Assembly: GCA_024643785.1 (NCBI GenBank)
Contig: JAHEMI010000019.1
Location: 1-33,025, forward strand
Direction of reading: 5' to 3'
Origin: Burkholderiaceae bacterium
GTDB taxonomy: Bacteria; Pseudomonadota; Gammaproteobacteria; Burkholderiales; Burkholderiaceae_E
DNA length: 33,025 nucleotides
In this document: piece by piece, positions 1-10,228 of the stretch
Position numbering within the stretch: the first letter of the stretch is position 1
How the letters are laid out: each line of letters starts with the position of its first letter
Program-made: the position numbers and the translations under genes
Notes under the pieces: model-generated
Seen by the model: the letters and a program-made list of their open reading frames with translations, nothing else
The model's database searches: none
What the model was told of the DNA's origin: nothing

Positions 1-117
<117 letters not shown>

Positions 118-128
118 GACCAGCCCGT

Positions 129-1133
129 TCAGGCGCTACGCCGGTCGGCGAGCGGATACTGGGGATCGGAGTAGCCGGGCGTCGACGGGTGCCCGGGCGC
201 GACCAGCGAATCGATCAGCGCCTCGTCGCCATCGTCCCACTGCACCTCGAGCGCGGCGAAGTAGTCCTGCCATTGCGCCAGCGTGCGCGGGCCGGCGATC
301 ACCGCACTTACGGTCCTGCTGGCAAGCAGCCAGGCACAGGCGAAGTGCAGCAGTGACACGCCCTTGGCGCTGGCGTGGGCCGCCAGCTTCTCGGCGATGA
401 GCAACGATTCCGGCCGCCATTCGGATTCGAGGATCCGCCGGTCGCCGCGGGCCGCGCGCGTACCCTCGGCGGGCGGCGCGTCGGGCCGGTACTTGCCGGT
501 GAGCACGCCGCGCGCGATCGGGCTGTAGGCGGCGACGCCCAGGCCATAGTTGCGGCAGGCCGGCAGGATCTCTACTTCCGGGCCGCGGTTGAGCAGGTTG
601 TAGTAGGGCTGGCAGACAACCGGGGCGGGCATGCCGATGCGCTCGCACAGCCGCACCACCTCGGCGATCCGCCAGCCGCGGAAGTTCGACAATCCGAAGC
701 AGCGGATCTTGCCGGCGCGGATCAGGTCGTCGATTGCCCGCAGGCTCTCCTCCAGGCAATCGCCCTCGTAGTCGCGATGCAGGTAGTAGATGTCGAGGTA
801 GTCGGTGGCGAGCCGCCGCAGGCTGGCTTCGAGCTCGCTGACGATCCACTTGCGCGAGTAACGCGACTCGTTGGGCAGGTCCGACATCCGGTTGCCGAGC
901 TTGCTGGCCAGCACCCAGCGGTGCCGATCGGCGCTCAGGCAGCGCCCAACTATGGTCTCGGAAGCGCCCTTGGTGTAGACGTCGGCGGTGTCGATGAAGT
1001 TGACGCCCTGCTCGCGGGCGAGATCGACGATCCGCGCCGACTCGCTCTCGTCAGTCTGGTCACCGAACATCATGGTACCGAGACAAAGTTCGGAAACCAG
1101 CAGGTTGCTGCGGCCCAGCTTGCGGTATTTCAT
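129..1133 (-). CDS. Aldo/keto reductase family oxidoreductase
   Basis: A 334-residue protein with the (beta/alpha)8 aldo/keto reductase pattern. The N-terminus is MKYRKLGRSNLLVSELCLGT. The catalytic tetrad is visible as Asp48 and Tyr53 (FIDTADVY), Lys78 (LASKLGN) and His119 (YYLHRD). The family reduces carbonyls with NADPH in the cytoplasm; the substrate cannot be told from sequence. I chose the ATG at 1133 because GGAGAA lies just upstream and the family N-terminus begins there. The frame stays open far upstream, but that extension does not look like protein. It is divergent from the aminotransferase across a 174-base gap. The length is normal for the NADP-dependent AKR group that includes L-glyceraldehyde 3-phosphate reductase-like enzymes. 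Confidence 0.9.
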   Translation of the reverse strand: MKYRKLGRSNLLVSELCLGTMMFGDQTDESESARIVDLAREQGVNFIDTADVYTKGASETIVGRCLSADRHRWVLASKLGNRMSDLPNESRYSRKWIVSELEASLRRLATDYLDIYYLHRDYEGDCLEESLRAIDDLIRAGKIRCFGLSNFRGWRIAEVVRLCERIGMPAPVVCQPYYNLLNRGPEVEILPACRNYGLGVAAYSPIARGVLTGKYRPDAPPAEGTRAARGDRRILESEWRPESLLIAEKLAAHASAKGVSLLHFACAWLLASRTVSAVIAGPRTLAQWQDYFAALEVQWDDGDEALIDSLVAPGHPSTPGYSDPQYPLADRRSA

Positions 1134-1307
1134 CGCGATTCTCCGGCAGGGATTGGCTGATGCCGAAACGGTAACCGATTTCGCCCGGGCCTGCCTGCCG
1201 GCCGCCGCGCTGCCCCGCGCTGGCGCCGCCAATTGGGTCCCGAGCGCGGCAAACGCGGCGCCCAAACTGCTAGACTCCGGCACATATTGGCCATCGAGAG
1301 CACCGCC

Positions 1308-2516
1308 GTGACCCTGCCCATCTCCCGCCGTGCCGCAGCGCTCGGCACCGAAAACGCGTTCGTGGTCCTGGCCGAGGTCAACCGGCTGGTGGCCAGTGGT
1401 CGCGACGTGGTCTCGTTCTGCATCGGCCAGCCCGATTTCCCGGCTCCCGAGCACGTCCAGCAGGCCGGCATCGAGGCCATCACCGGCGGACGCCACGGCT
1501 ACACGCCGAGCGCCGGCATCGCCGAACTGCGCGCGGCTGCAGCGCGCTACCTCGGCGAGATGCGCGGCATCACGATCGAACCCGACGACGTGGTGGTCGG
1601 AGCCGGCGCCAAGCCGTTCATCGCCTACGCCATCCTCTCGACCACTGACTACGGCGCCGGCGACGAGGTGATCTACCCGGTGCCGGGCTTCCCGATCTAC
1701 GAGTCGCAAATCCTGGCCCACGGCGCAGTGCCGGTGCCGCTCTACCTGCGCGAATCGCGCGGCTTCGCCTTCGACCCCAATGAACTCGAGGACCGGATCA
1801 CACCGCGCACCCGCATGCTGATCCTGAACTCGCCGCAGAACCCCACCGGCGGGATCCTGAGCAGCGACGACCTCGCGGCGATTGCCGCGATCCTGCGCCG
1901 GCACCCGCAAGTCTGGGTCTACGCCGACGAGATCTACTCGCGACTGGTGTTCGACGGGTCGTTCGCGTCGATAGCGGCGCTGCCGGACATGCAGGAGCGC
2001 ACGATCATTTCGGACGGCTGCTCCAAGACCTGGGCGATGACCGGCTGGCGCATCGGGCTGACCGCCAACCGTGACCTGGCACCGGTATTCACCCGCTGGG
2101 TGACCAATACCGACTCCTGCGCATCGCACATCTCGCAATGGGCCGCGGTGGCGGCACTCACCGGTCCCCAGGACGCGGCCCGCGCGATGCGCGACCGTTT
2201 CCTCGAGCGGCGCGACCTGATCGTCCGACTGCTCAACCAGATTCCCGGGATCTCGTGCCAGAACCCCGGCGGCGCCTTCTATGCCTGGCCCAACGTGACC
2301 GAGGCCTGCCGCATGACCGGTTGCGCCGATTCCGAGGAATTCCGCAAGCGGCTCCTCCACGAGGCCGGGGTCGCGGTGCTCGCCGACATCCATTTCGGCA
2401 GCCGCGTGCCCGGCGAGGGACAGCACATCCGCTTCAGCTATGCGACCTCGAATGCCAATATCGAACGCGGCCTGCGCCAGATCGCGGCATTCGTCGACAA
2501 GGCCAGTAGGAGCTGA
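1308..2516 (+). CDS. Class I/II pyridoxal-phosphate aminotransferase
   Basis: A 402-residue fold-type I aminotransferase when started at the GTG at 1308. Family landmarks are in order: GQPDFPAPEHV near residue 40, GRHGYTPSAG near 61, NSPQNPTGG at 174-182, YADEIYSRLVF near 205 (Asp207 and Tyr210 bind the cofactor), and the PLP lysine Lys240 in SDGCSKTWAMTGWRIG. These enzymes move amino groups between amino acids and 2-oxo acids in the cytoplasm; aspartate, alanine or aromatic substrates are all possible. The start is not certain. The frame continues upstream to a TTG at 1233, but homology-like sequence starts around MTLPISRRA. It precedes argG by 48 bases on the same strand, without proof of a shared transcript. 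Confidence 0.9.
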   Translation: MTLPISRRAAALGTENAFVVLAEVNRLVASGRDVVSFCIGQPDFPAPEHVQQAGIEAITGGRHGYTPSAGIAELRAAAARYLGEMRGITIEPDDVVVGAGAKPFIAYAILSTTDYGAGDEVIYPVPGFPIYESQILAHGAVPVPLYLRESRGFAFDPNELEDRITPRTRMLILNSPQNPTGGILSSDDLAAIAAILRRHPQVWVYADEIYSRLVFDGSFASIAALPDMQERTIISDGCSKTWAMTGWRIGLTANRDLAPVFTRWVTNTDSCASHISQWAAVAALTGPQDAARAMRDRFLERRDLIVRLLNQIPGISCQNPGGAFYAWPNVTEACRMTGCADSEEFRKRLLHEAGVAVLADIHFGSRVPGEGQHIRFSYATSNANIERGLRQIAAFVDKASRS

Positions 2517-2526
2517 CGCGGCGGTT

Positions 2527-2532
2527 TATAAT
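2527..2532 (+). promoter_or_regulatory. Candidate -10 element upstream of argG
   Basis: TATAAT matches the sigma70 -10 consensus exactly, 33 bases before the argG ATG, in an otherwise GC-rich region. No convincing -35 hexamer sits at 16-18 bases spacing. A TCGACA at 2494-2499 is too far away. The motif lies in a short AT-rich patch in which GCGGTT occurs twice (2521-2526 and 2535-2540). Confidence 0.35.
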
Positions 2533-2564
2533 TGGCGGTTATTTACTCTAGCCGGACAACCTCC

Positions 2565-3800
<1,236 letters not shown>

Positions 3801-3811
3801 GCCGGATAGCC

Positions 3812-4294
3812 ATGTTGCGCGTCGTCGCGATCGACCTCGCGCTGGCCGAACACCGGGAAGCGCTGCTGGCACTGCTCGACCAGTACGCCAGCGGCGCCGA
3901 AGGTGGCTCGCAGCCGCTCGCCCAGGCGGTCCGCGCTCGCCTGCCGGCGCTGCTCGCTGCCACTGCCGGATATCGCGGCTGGCTCGCCTACCTCGACGGC
4001 AAGCCGGTCGGCTTGCTGAACTCCTTCGCCGGGGTTTCGACCTTCCAGGCGCGTCCGCTGGTCAACGTCCACGACATCACCGTCGATCCGGACTACCATC
4101 GGCGCGGAGTCGGCACGGCACTGCTGGCGGCGCTCGAAGAGTTTGCCCGCGAACAGGGTTGCTGCAAGATCACGCTCGAGGTGCTCGACGGCAACAAGCC
4201 GGCAGTGGCGGCCTACCGCAAGGCCGGCTTTGCCCCCTACGGCCTCGACCCGGCCTTCGGCGCGGCACTGTTTTTCGAGAAGAAGATCGACTAA
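3812..4294 (+). CDS. GNAT family N-acetyltransferase
   Basis: A 160-residue single-domain GNAT protein. The acetyl-CoA binding motif A is clear in DPDYHRRGVGTALLAAL, around residues 92-108. The C-terminal motif B follows as LEVLDGNKPAVAAYRKAGF, giving the usual end of the fold. These enzymes transfer an acetyl group from acetyl-CoA to an amine; the acceptor here is unknown. The ATG at 3812 lies 11 bases after the argG stop, so co-transcription with argG is likely. It could in principle be an arginine-pathway acetyltransferase, but it lacks the amino-acid kinase domain of ArgA, and I make no such claim. Confidence 0.85.
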   Translation: MLRVVAIDLALAEHREALLALLDQYASGAEGGSQPLAQAVRARLPALLAATAGYRGWLAYLDGKPVGLLNSFAGVSTFQARPLVNVHDITVDPDYHRRGVGTALLAALEEFAREQGCCKITLEVLDGNKPAVAAYRKAGFAPYGLDPAFGAALFFEKKID

Positions 4295-4311
4295 TTTCAG
4301 GAGACTAGCCC

Positions 4312-4797
4312 ATGCCAACATTCGACGTCACCCTTGAAGCCGACCTGGTCGAGGTGCGCAACGCGCTGGACCAGGCCAACCGCGAAATCAGCACCCGTTT
4401 CGATTTCAAGGGTTCGGACGCTCGCATCGAGCACAAGGAGCGCGAACTGACGGTCTTTGCCGATGACGACTTCAAACTCGGCCAGGTGCGCGACGTGATG
4501 CTGGCGAAATTCGCCAAGCGCGGCGTCGATGTGCGCTTCCTGGACTACGGCGAACCGCAGAAGATGGGCGGCGACAAGCTGAAGCAGGTAGTGACGATTC
4601 GCCACGGCCTCTCGGGCGAGACCGCCAAGCGCGTCGTCAAGCTGATCAAGGAGAGCAAGCTCAAGGTGCAGTCGAGCATCCAGGGCGACGCGGTGCGCGT
4701 CACCGGCGCCAAGCGCGACGACCTGCAGGCGGCGATCGCGCTGGTCAAGGAAAAGGTCACCGACCTGCCGCTCACCTTCGGCAATTTCCGCGACTGA
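4312..4797 (+). CDS. yajQ: YajQ family nucleotide/cyclic-di-GMP-binding protein
   Basis: A 161-residue protein with the full YajQ signature: N-terminal [20 protein letters not shown], the STRFDFKG motif near residue 27, and the C-terminal [10 protein letters not shown]. The length equals that of the E. coli and Xanthomonas proteins. Family members have two RNP-like ferredoxin folds and bind nucleotides. A Xanthomonas homologue is reported to bind cyclic-di-GMP and to alter gene expression. The start is supported by CAGGAG ten bases upstream. It sits 17 bases after the GNAT gene and 16 before the TfoX-domain gene, so the four genes from argG on may be one transcript. Confidence 0.95.
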   Translation: MPTFDVTLEADLVEVRNALDQANREISTRFDFKGSDARIEHKERELTVFADDDFKLGQVRDVMLAKFAKRGVDVRFLDYGEPQKMGGDKLKQVVTIRHGLSGETAKRVVKLIKESKLKVQSSIQGDAVRVTGAKRDDLQAAIALVKEKVTDLPLTFGNFRD

Positions 4798-4813
4798 AGC
4801 AACGGGCCGCCGG

Positions 4814-5143
4814 ATGGGCTATGACACCGGTCTCGCCCAGCGCCTGCGCGAGGCTTTCGCCGGTCGCCCGGAGATCGAAGAGCGGCGGATGTTCGGTTCG
4901 ATCGCCTTCATGCTGCGGGGGAACATGCTGTGCGGAATCATCGGCGAACGCCTGATGGTTCGGGTCGGAGCGCAGCAGTATGCCGCGGTCCTCGCGCGGC
5001 CGCACGCCGCCGAGATGGACTTCACCGGCCGGCCGATGAAGGGTTTCGTCTCTGTCGCGCCGCCGGGCTTTGAATCGGACGGGGATTTGGCGGCCTGGCT
5101 GAGGCTGGGCGAGCAGTTCGTCGCAACGCTCGCGCCCAAGTAG
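4814..5143 (+). CDS. TfoX N-terminal domain protein
   Basis: A small 109-residue protein matching the TfoX/Sxy N-terminal domain. The core reads RMFGSIAFMLRGNMLCGI, with a later MDFTGRPMKGFVSV block. The domain is named for competence regulators, but stand-alone copies such as this are common and mostly uncharacterised. No C-terminal TfoX helix-hairpin domain is present. It ends 24 bases before the convergent folE2 stop. Confidence 0.8.
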   Translation: MGYDTGLAQRLREAFAGRPEIEERRMFGSIAFMLRGNMLCGIIGERLMVRVGAQQYAAVLARPHAAEMDFTGRPMKGFVSVAPPGFESDGDLAAWLRLGEQFVATLAPK

Positions 5144-5167
5144 CGGGCGCTAGGCCCTGCTCAGCGC

Positions 5168-5995
5168 TCAGCCGTCGATGCGGGCGTAGGCCGAGTGGTT
5201 GTGGATCGATTCAAAGTTCTCGGCTTCGACGCTGAAGCCCAGCACCCGCGGATCGGACTTGACCCGTGCCGCTACGTCGCGCACCAGGTCCTCGACGAAT
5301 TTCGGATTGTCGTAGGCGCGCTCGGTGATGTACTTCTCGTCGGCGCGCTTGAGCAGCCCATAGATCTCGCTCGACGCCTCTTCCTCGGCGATCCTGATCA
5401 GCTCCTCGACCGGGATCGGCTCGCTGGTCCGGACCACGATCGTCACGTGCGAGCGCTGATTGTGCGCGCCGTACTCGGCGACGCTCTTGCTGCACGGGCA
5501 CAGGCTCTTGACCGGCACGACTACGGTCAGCGCCAGGGACGGGGCATTCCCCGGACCATCGATTGCCACCGCCACCTGGTAGTCGAGCAGGCTTTCGACC
5601 CGCGACACCGGGGCCGCCTTCTTGAGGAACAGAGTGAAGCCGATTTCGATCCGGCCACTGTCGGCGCCAAGGCGCCCCAGCATGTCGCCATGCAGCCGCG
5701 GGAACCCGGCGAGCTCGAGCGCCGGTTTGCCGGGCGCCAGCACGTCTTCGAGCAGCTCGATGAAGCGTGACATGTGCGTGCCCTTCTGGGTCGCCGCCAG
5801 GGCCACGTAGAGGCTGAAGTTGGCCACCCCGGTCTGTTCGCTGCCGTCGGCAAGCCGCCAGCGCAGCGGATAGCGCAGGTCCTTGACGCCAACCCGGTCG
5901 ATGCGCAACTCACGCCGGTCGTGACTGCGCTGCACATCAGGCATTCCGGCATTCCACATTTCGACGCTCGCTGCGTTGTGATCACGGCTGTTCAT
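5168..5995 (-). CDS. folE2: GTP cyclohydrolase FolE2 (type IB)
   Basis: A 275-residue protein of the COG1469 family, which converts GTP to dihydroneopterin triphosphate at the start of folate (and queuosine-type) synthesis. The active-site region is clear: SLCPCSKSVAEYGAHNQRSH holds the metal/nucleophile cysteines and the histidine. RIDRVGVKDLRYP near the N-terminus and VRDVAARVKSDPRVLGFSVEAEN near the C-terminus also match. FolE2 enzymes accept metals other than zinc and often serve under zinc limitation. I chose the ATG at 5995 because GAGAGAG precedes it. It lies 10 bases after the dxs stop, so it is the last gene of the xseB-ispA-dxs-folE2 run. Confidence 0.93.
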   Translation of the reverse strand: MNSRDHNAASVEMWNAGMPDVQRSHDRRELRIDRVGVKDLRYPLRWRLADGSEQTGVANFSLYVALAATQKGTHMSRFIELLEDVLAPGKPALELAGFPRLHGDMLGRLGADSGRIEIGFTLFLKKAAPVSRVESLLDYQVAVAIDGPGNAPSLALTVVVPVKSLCPCSKSVAEYGAHNQRSHVTIVVRTSEPIPVEELIRIAEEEASSEIYGLLKRADEKYITERAYDNPKFVEDLVRDVAARVKSDPRVLGFSVEAENFESIHNHSAYARIDG

Positions 5996-6005
5996 CTGGT
6001 CTCTC

Positions 6006-7910
6006 TCATTTGGCTGCTTCCCGCTCCTTCGCCACCGCGGCCGGGAAGCGCGCGCGGATCGAAGCTTCGATCCCCGGCGCATCGAGCCCGGCGAGCGCGA
6101 GCAGTTTCTTCTGGTCGCCGTGATCGATGAAGTGGTCCGGCAATCCGAGCTGCAGGGCGGGAATCTGCATGCCCCGCGCGCTCAGCGCCTCGAGCACCGC
6201 GCTGCCGGCGCCGCCCATGACGACGTTCTCCTCGATCGTGACGATCGCGTCGTGGGTCCGCGCGATCTCGGCGACCATGTCGGCGTCGAGCGGCTTGACG
6301 AAGCGCATGTTGACCACGGTGGCGTCGAGCGCCTCGCCGGCTGCCAGCGCCGGCGCGAGCAAGGTGCCGAAAACCAGGATCGCCACGCCGCGGCCCTCGC
6401 GGCGCAGCTGCGCCTTGCCCAGCGGTATCGCGCGCATCTCGGCAGTTTCCGGCACACCGCTGCCGCTGCCGCGCGGATAGCGCACCGCTGACGGGCCGTC
6501 GTGACAGAACGCCGTGAACAGCATCTGCCGGCACTCGTCCTCGTCGCTCGGCGTGAGCACCACCAGATTGGGGATGCAGCGCAGGTAACTGAGATCATAG
6601 GAGCCAGCGTGAGTCGCGCCGTCCGCGCCGACCAGTCCGGCGCGGTCGATCGCGAACATCACCGGCAGGTTCTGCAGCGCCACATCGTGGACCAGCTGGT
6701 CGTAGGCGCGCTGCAGGAAGGTGCTGTAGATCGCGACCACCGGCTTGATTCCCTCGCATGCCAGGCCGGCGGCAAAGGTCACAGCGTGCTGTTCGGCGAT
6801 ACCGACGTCGAAATAGCGCCGGGGGAACTGCTTTTCGAATTCGACCAGCCCCGAGCCCTCGCGCATCGCCGGCGTGATCGCCACCAGCCGCTCGTCGCGC
6901 ACACCCATGTCGCAGACCCAGCTGGCGAACACCTGCGTGAAGGTGCGCGCCCCGGCCGGTTTGGCGGTGTCGATGCCCTTCTCGGGGTCGAAGCTGCCCG
7001 GGCCGTGATACAGGATGGGATCGGCCTCGGCGTGCCGGTAACCGCGACCCTTGCGCGTCACCACGTGCAGGAACTGGGGTCCGCGCAGGTGGCGCATGTT
7101 GACGAGCGTCGGGATCAGCGCATCGAAATCGTGGCCGTCGATCGGACCGACGTAATTCAGCCCGAACTCCTCGAACATCGTTCCCGGCGCGATCATCCCC
7201 TTGGCGTGCTCCTCGAGCCGCTTGGCGAGCTCGAACATCGGCGGCACTGCGGAGAGCACCGCGCGGCCCATGTCGCGGGCCTTCGAGTAGAGGCTTCCCG
7301 AGAGCAGGCGCGCGAGGTAACGATTGAGCGCGCCGACCGCCGGCGAGATCGACATGTCGTTGTCGTTGAGGATCACGAGCAGGTCGATGTCGGTGGTGAC
7401 GCCGGCGTTGTTGAGTGCCTCGAAAGCCATGCCGGCGCTCATCGCGCCGTCGCCGATCACCGCGACATGGCGGCGCCGCTCGGGGCCCTGGTTCTCGCCC
7501 TTGTTGCGCGAGGCCACCGCCATGCCCAGGGCCGCGGTGATCGAGGTCGACGAATGGGCCGTGCCAAAGGAGTCGTACTCGGACTCGCTGCGGCGGGGGA
7601 ATCCCGAGATGCCGCCGTACTTGCGCAGCGTCGCCATCTGCTCGCGCCGGCCGGTGAGGATCTTGTGGGCGTAGCTCTGGTGCCCGACGTCCCAGACGAT
7701 CCGGTCACGCGGCGTATCGAAGACGTAGTGCAGCGCGATCGCCAGCTCGACAGTGCCGAGATTGGACGACAGGTGACCGCCGGTCCGCGCCACCGACTGG
7801 AGCAGGAAATCGCGCAGCTCGCCAGCCAGCTGCGGCAAACGGGCGCGCTCGAGCGCCCGCAGCTCGTGCGGATCGTCGATGCTTTCCAGGAGTTCCCCGG
7901 CGCTGCTCAT
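6006..7910 (-). CDS. dxs: 1-deoxy-D-xylulose-5-phosphate synthase
   Basis: A 634-residue thiamine-diphosphate enzyme that condenses pyruvate and glyceraldehyde 3-phosphate, the first step of the MEP isoprenoid pathway. His46 ([11 protein letters not shown]), [11 protein letters not shown] near 73 and the TPP motif from GDG (153-155) to NDN (182-184) are all present. The pyrimidine-binding region [16 protein letters not shown] and the C-terminal transketolase domain [11 protein letters not shown] follow. Length is normal. The ATG at 7910 is 12 bases from the end of ispA, fitting the common xseB-ispA-dxs operon. It supplies the precursors that IspA extends. Confidence 0.97.
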   Translation of the reverse strand: MSSAGELLESIDDPHELRALERARLPQLAGELRDFLLQSVARTGGHLSSNLGTVELAIALHYVFDTPRDRIVWDVGHQSYAHKILTGRREQMATLRKYGGISGFPRRSESEYDSFGTAHSSTSITAALGMAVASRNKGENQGPERRRHVAVIGDGAMSAGMAFEALNNAGVTTDIDLLVILNDNDMSISPAVGALNRYLARLLSGSLYSKARDMGRAVLSAVPPMFELAKRLEEHAKGMIAPGTMFEEFGLNYVGPIDGHDFDALIPTLVNMRHLRGPQFLHVVTRKGRGYRHAEADPILYHGPGSFDPEKGIDTAKPAGARTFTQVFASWVCDMGVRDERLVAITPAMREGSGLVEFEKQFPRRYFDVGIAEQHAVTFAAGLACEGIKPVVAIYSTFLQRAYDQLVHDVALQNLPVMFAIDRAGLVGADGATHAGSYDLSYLRCIPNLVVLTPSDEDECRQMLFTAFCHDGPSAVRYPRGSGSGVPETAEMRAIPLGKAQLRREGRGVAILVFGTLLAPALAAGEALDATVVNMRFVKPLDADMVAEIARTHDAIVTIEENVVMGGAGSAVLEALSARGMQIPALQLGLPDHFIDHGDQKKLLALAGLDAPGIEASIRARFPAAVAKEREAAK

Positions 7911-7922
7911 GGTGCCCGTCCC

Positions 7923-8903
7923 TCAGTGTCGGCGCAGCACGATCAGGTCGGCGACCTGTCGCAGGCGCAGCGCCGCCGCGCCGAATGGTTCCAGGGCCTC
8001 GAGAGCCTCGCCGTGCAGCCGCATCGCGAACTGCCGCGCCGCCTCGATTCCCAGCACCGAGACATAGGTCGGTTTGCTGTTCGCCTCGTCCTTGCCGACC
8101 GTCTTGCCCAGGAGGGCGCTGTCGCCCTCGACGTCGAGAATGTCGTCGACCACCTGGAATGCCAGTCCGATCGCGGCGCCAAAACGCTCGAGCGCAGCCT
8201 GGTCATCCTGGGGCGAGACGTGGACGCTGTTTCCGGCCAGCCAGCCGAGCCGGATCGAAACCGCCAGCATCGCCCCGGTCTTGCGGCGGTGCATTTCCTC
8301 GATGGCGTCGCGATCGAGCTCGGCGCCGACCGCCGCCAGGTCGATCGCCTGGCCGCCAGCCATGCCGAATGAACCGGCGGCACGCGCCAGTTCCGCAATC
8401 ATCGTCGCCGCCGGCGGAGCGGCAGCAGCCGGCACCCCGGGGCGGGGCTGACCGAGCCCGGCGAGAACCTCGAACGCCAGCGCGTGCAGCGCATCGCCGA
8501 CCAGCAGCGCGGTCGCTTCGTCGTAGGCCACGTGGACCGTCGGCCGGCCGCGCCGCAGCACGTCGTCGTCCATGCACGGAAGATCGTCGTGGACCAGGGA
8601 ATAGGCATGGATCAGTTCGACCGCAGCCGCCACGGCATCCAGGGCCGTGCCGTCGGCCACCGCCAGTTCGCCGGCCGCGTAGGCCAGCAGCGGCCTGACC
8701 CGCTTGCCGCCGCCCAGCACGGCATAGCGCATCCCTTCGTGCAGGCGCGCCAGCGAGCCCTCGCTGGTGGGCAGCACGCGCTCGAGTTCGCGCTCGACCC
8801 GCGAGCAGCAACGTACGCTCCAGTCGGCAAACGACTCCTGGCCGGCGTCACCAGCGGCAAATTGAGCATTGGGGGCCATCATCGCCCCGTCAGTGACCGT
8901 CAT
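7923..8903 (-). CDS. ispA: Farnesyl diphosphate synthase (polyprenyl synthetase)
   Basis: A 326-residue all-alpha prenyltransferase joining isopentenyl diphosphate to dimethylallyl/geranyl diphosphate. The substrate-binding GGGKRVRP is near residues 64-71. The first aspartate-rich motif is DDLPCMDDD (106-114) followed by LRRGRPT, and the second is FQVVDDILDVEGD with GKD after it. The first motif has the two-residue insertion of bacterial type II FPP synthases. The N-terminus before about residue 25 is low-similarity, and a start at the later ATGs (codons 8 or 9) is possible. It lies between xseB and dxs with gaps of 8 and 12 bases. Confidence 0.93.
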   Translation of the reverse strand: MTVTDGAMMAPNAQFAAGDAGQESFADWSVRCCSRVERELERVLPTSEGSLARLHEGMRYAVLGGGKRVRPLLAYAAGELAVADGTALDAVAAAVELIHAYSLVHDDLPCMDDDVLRRGRPTVHVAYDEATALLVGDALHALAFEVLAGLGQPRPGVPAAAAPPAATMIAELARAAGSFGMAGGQAIDLAAVGAELDRDAIEEMHRRKTGAMLAVSIRLGWLAGNSVHVSPQDDQAALERFGAAIGLAFQVVDDILDVEGDSALLGKTVGKDEANSKPTYVSVLGIEAARQFAMRLHGEALEALEPFGAAALRLRQVADLIVLRRH

Positions 8904-8911
8904 CGCACCCC

Positions 8912-9169
8912 CTAGCGATCTTCCGCCGCGGCGGATTCGAACGGCTTGAGCACCTGGTCCTCGAGAATGCGGACCTGCTGCTGGGCGTCGGCCAGCAATT
9001 GGCGCGAGTGCGCTACCAACTCGGCCCCCTTGCGATAGGCCGCGAGCGAGTCTTCCAGCGAAAGCTCGCCGCCTTCCATCTTGCGCACGATCTCTTCGAG
9101 CTCGGCCAGGGCGCGCTCGAAAGTCGGCGCACTGGCAGGCGTGTCAGGGTTAGAAACGCGTTTAACCAT
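8912..9169 (-). CDS. xseB: Exodeoxyribonuclease VII small subunit
   Basis: An 85-residue protein with the XseB signature FERALAELEEIVRKMEGGELSLEDSLAAY, followed by KGAELVAHSRQLL and an acidic tail. XseB binds XseA to form the single-strand-specific exonuclease VII. The large subunit is not in this window, which is usual. I prefer the ATG at 9169; a TTG at 9181 in the same frame would add four residues. Neither start has a strong Shine-Dalgarno sequence. It is the first gene of the isoprenoid operon and divergent from the sulfurtransferase gene. Confidence 0.93.
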   Translation of the reverse strand: MVKRVSNPDTPASAPTFERALAELEEIVRKMEGGELSLEDSLAAYRKGAELVAHSRQLLADAQQQVRILEDQVLKPFESAAAEDR

Positions 9170-9376
9170 ATCCGGGGTCAACGACTATCCCGGGCAGGAC
9201 CGCAAGGCCGCCCGAGGAATTCGTGCAAAGGGTTGATTCTACTTCTCTTTGTCGCGGTGCGCAGGGTTGTGGTCATTGCCGCGAGGATGCTTCCGGCAAC
9301 TCCAATGAGGTATTCTCAACAGTTCCTGACGGTTTCCTGATTCGGGGCAGCCAACGCCCCGCAGACAACAAATCCC
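9170..9376. promoter_or_regulatory. Divergent promoter region between xseB and the sulfurtransferase gene
   Basis: A 207-base non-coding gap between two divergent genes must hold promoters for both. On the minus strand a TAGAAT (9241 to 9236) is a possible -10 for xseB. On the plus strand TATTCT (9311-9316) is a possible -10 for the sulfurtransferase. Neither has a good -35 at normal spacing, so the exact elements are guesses. Confidence 0.35.
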
Positions 9377-10228
9377 ATGACATTCACCACCATAATTTCT
9401 GCTGCCGATCTCGCCCGCGAAATCGGACGCTGCGTCGTCGTGGACTGCCGCCACGATCTCTTCGACCCTGAAGCCGGGCCGGCCGGCTACCGCGCGGGCC
9501 ACATTCCCGGGGCCTTCTACCTGCACCAGGACACCGATCTCGCCGGAGCCAAGACCGGTCGCAACGGCCGCCATCCGTTGCCCGGGCGCGAGGCGATCCG
9601 CAAGCTGCTCGAGCGCCTGGGACTGTCCGACGGCGACCAGCTGGTCGCCTACGACACTTCCGGCGGCCAGATGGCGGTACGCCTGTGGTGGCTGGCGCGC
9701 TGGATCGGGCACCATGAAGTAGCGGTGCTCGACGGCGGCCTTGCCGCCTGGCAGAGGGCGGGCCAGGAGCTGAGCGTCGCGGTGCCGCCGCAGCCGCAAC
9801 CCGGTGAGCTCGCGCTGCGTGCGTCGCTCGCGCCCAGCATCGATGTCACCGGCGTGCAGGCCGCGCTTGCCAGCGGCACCCCGACCATCGTCGACGCCCG
9901 CACCGCCGAGCGCTATCGCGGCGATGCCGAGCCGATCGACCCGGTCGCCGGTCACATCCCCGGGGCGATCAATCGCCCGATGCCCGATAACCTGCAGCCC
10001 GACGGCCGCTTCAAGGAGGCGGCGGTCCTGCGCGCCGAGTTCGCGGCGCTGCTCGGTGATGTCGCCCCGGCCAACGTCGCCCATCACTGCGGCTCGGGCA
10101 TCGCCGGCTGTCACAACGTGCTGGCAATGGAACTCGCCGGACTGGGCGGCTCGCTGCTGTACCCGGGATCATGGAGCGAGTGGTGCGCTGACCCGAACCG
10201 GCCGATCGCCACGGGGGCCGCGCCCTGA
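9377..10228 (+). CDS. Rhodanese-type sulfurtransferase (two-domain)
   Basis: A 283-residue protein with two rhodanese domains. The first (1-135) has VVDCRHDL and YRAGHIPGAFYLH but carries Asp93 in AYDTSGG where a catalytic cysteine would be, as usual for the inactive domain. The second (155-283) has IVDARTAERYRG, AGHIPGAINRP and the active loop HHCGSGIAGC, with Cys238 as the sulfur-carrying residue. The CGSG loop resembles 3-mercaptopyruvate sulfurtransferases more than thiosulfate rhodaneses, but substrate choice cannot be settled here. No signal peptide is seen, so it is cytoplasmic. The Shine-Dalgarno sequence is weak. Its stop overlaps the start of the next gene (TGATG). Confidence 0.9.
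   Translation: MTFTTIISAADLAREIGRCVVVDCRHDLFDPEAGPAGYRAGHIPGAFYLHQDTDLAGAKTGRNGRHPLPGREAIRKLLERLGLSDGDQLVAYDTSGGQMAVRLWWLARWIGHHEVAVLDGGLAAWQRAGQELSVAVPPQPQPGELALRASLAPSIDVTGVQAALASGTPTIVDARTAERYRGDAEPIDPVAGHIPGAINRPMPDNLQPDGRFKEAAVLRAEFAALLGDVAPANVAHHCGSGIAGCHNVLAMELAGLGGSLLYPGSWSEWCADPNRPIATGAAP

Noticed and set aside
1134-2426. Long open minus-strand frame continuing upstream of the aldo/keto reductase, suggesting a fusion protein
   Set aside because: The extension is antisense to the aminotransferase and composed of low-complexity residues typical of shadow frames in GC-rich DNA; a good ribosome site and family N-terminus mark the start at 1133.
5147-5167. Inverted repeat GCGCT/AGCGC between the TfoX gene and folE2 as a bidirectional terminator
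   Set aside because: Only five base pairs with an 11-base loop and no T-run on either side; such repeats are common in GC-rich DNA.
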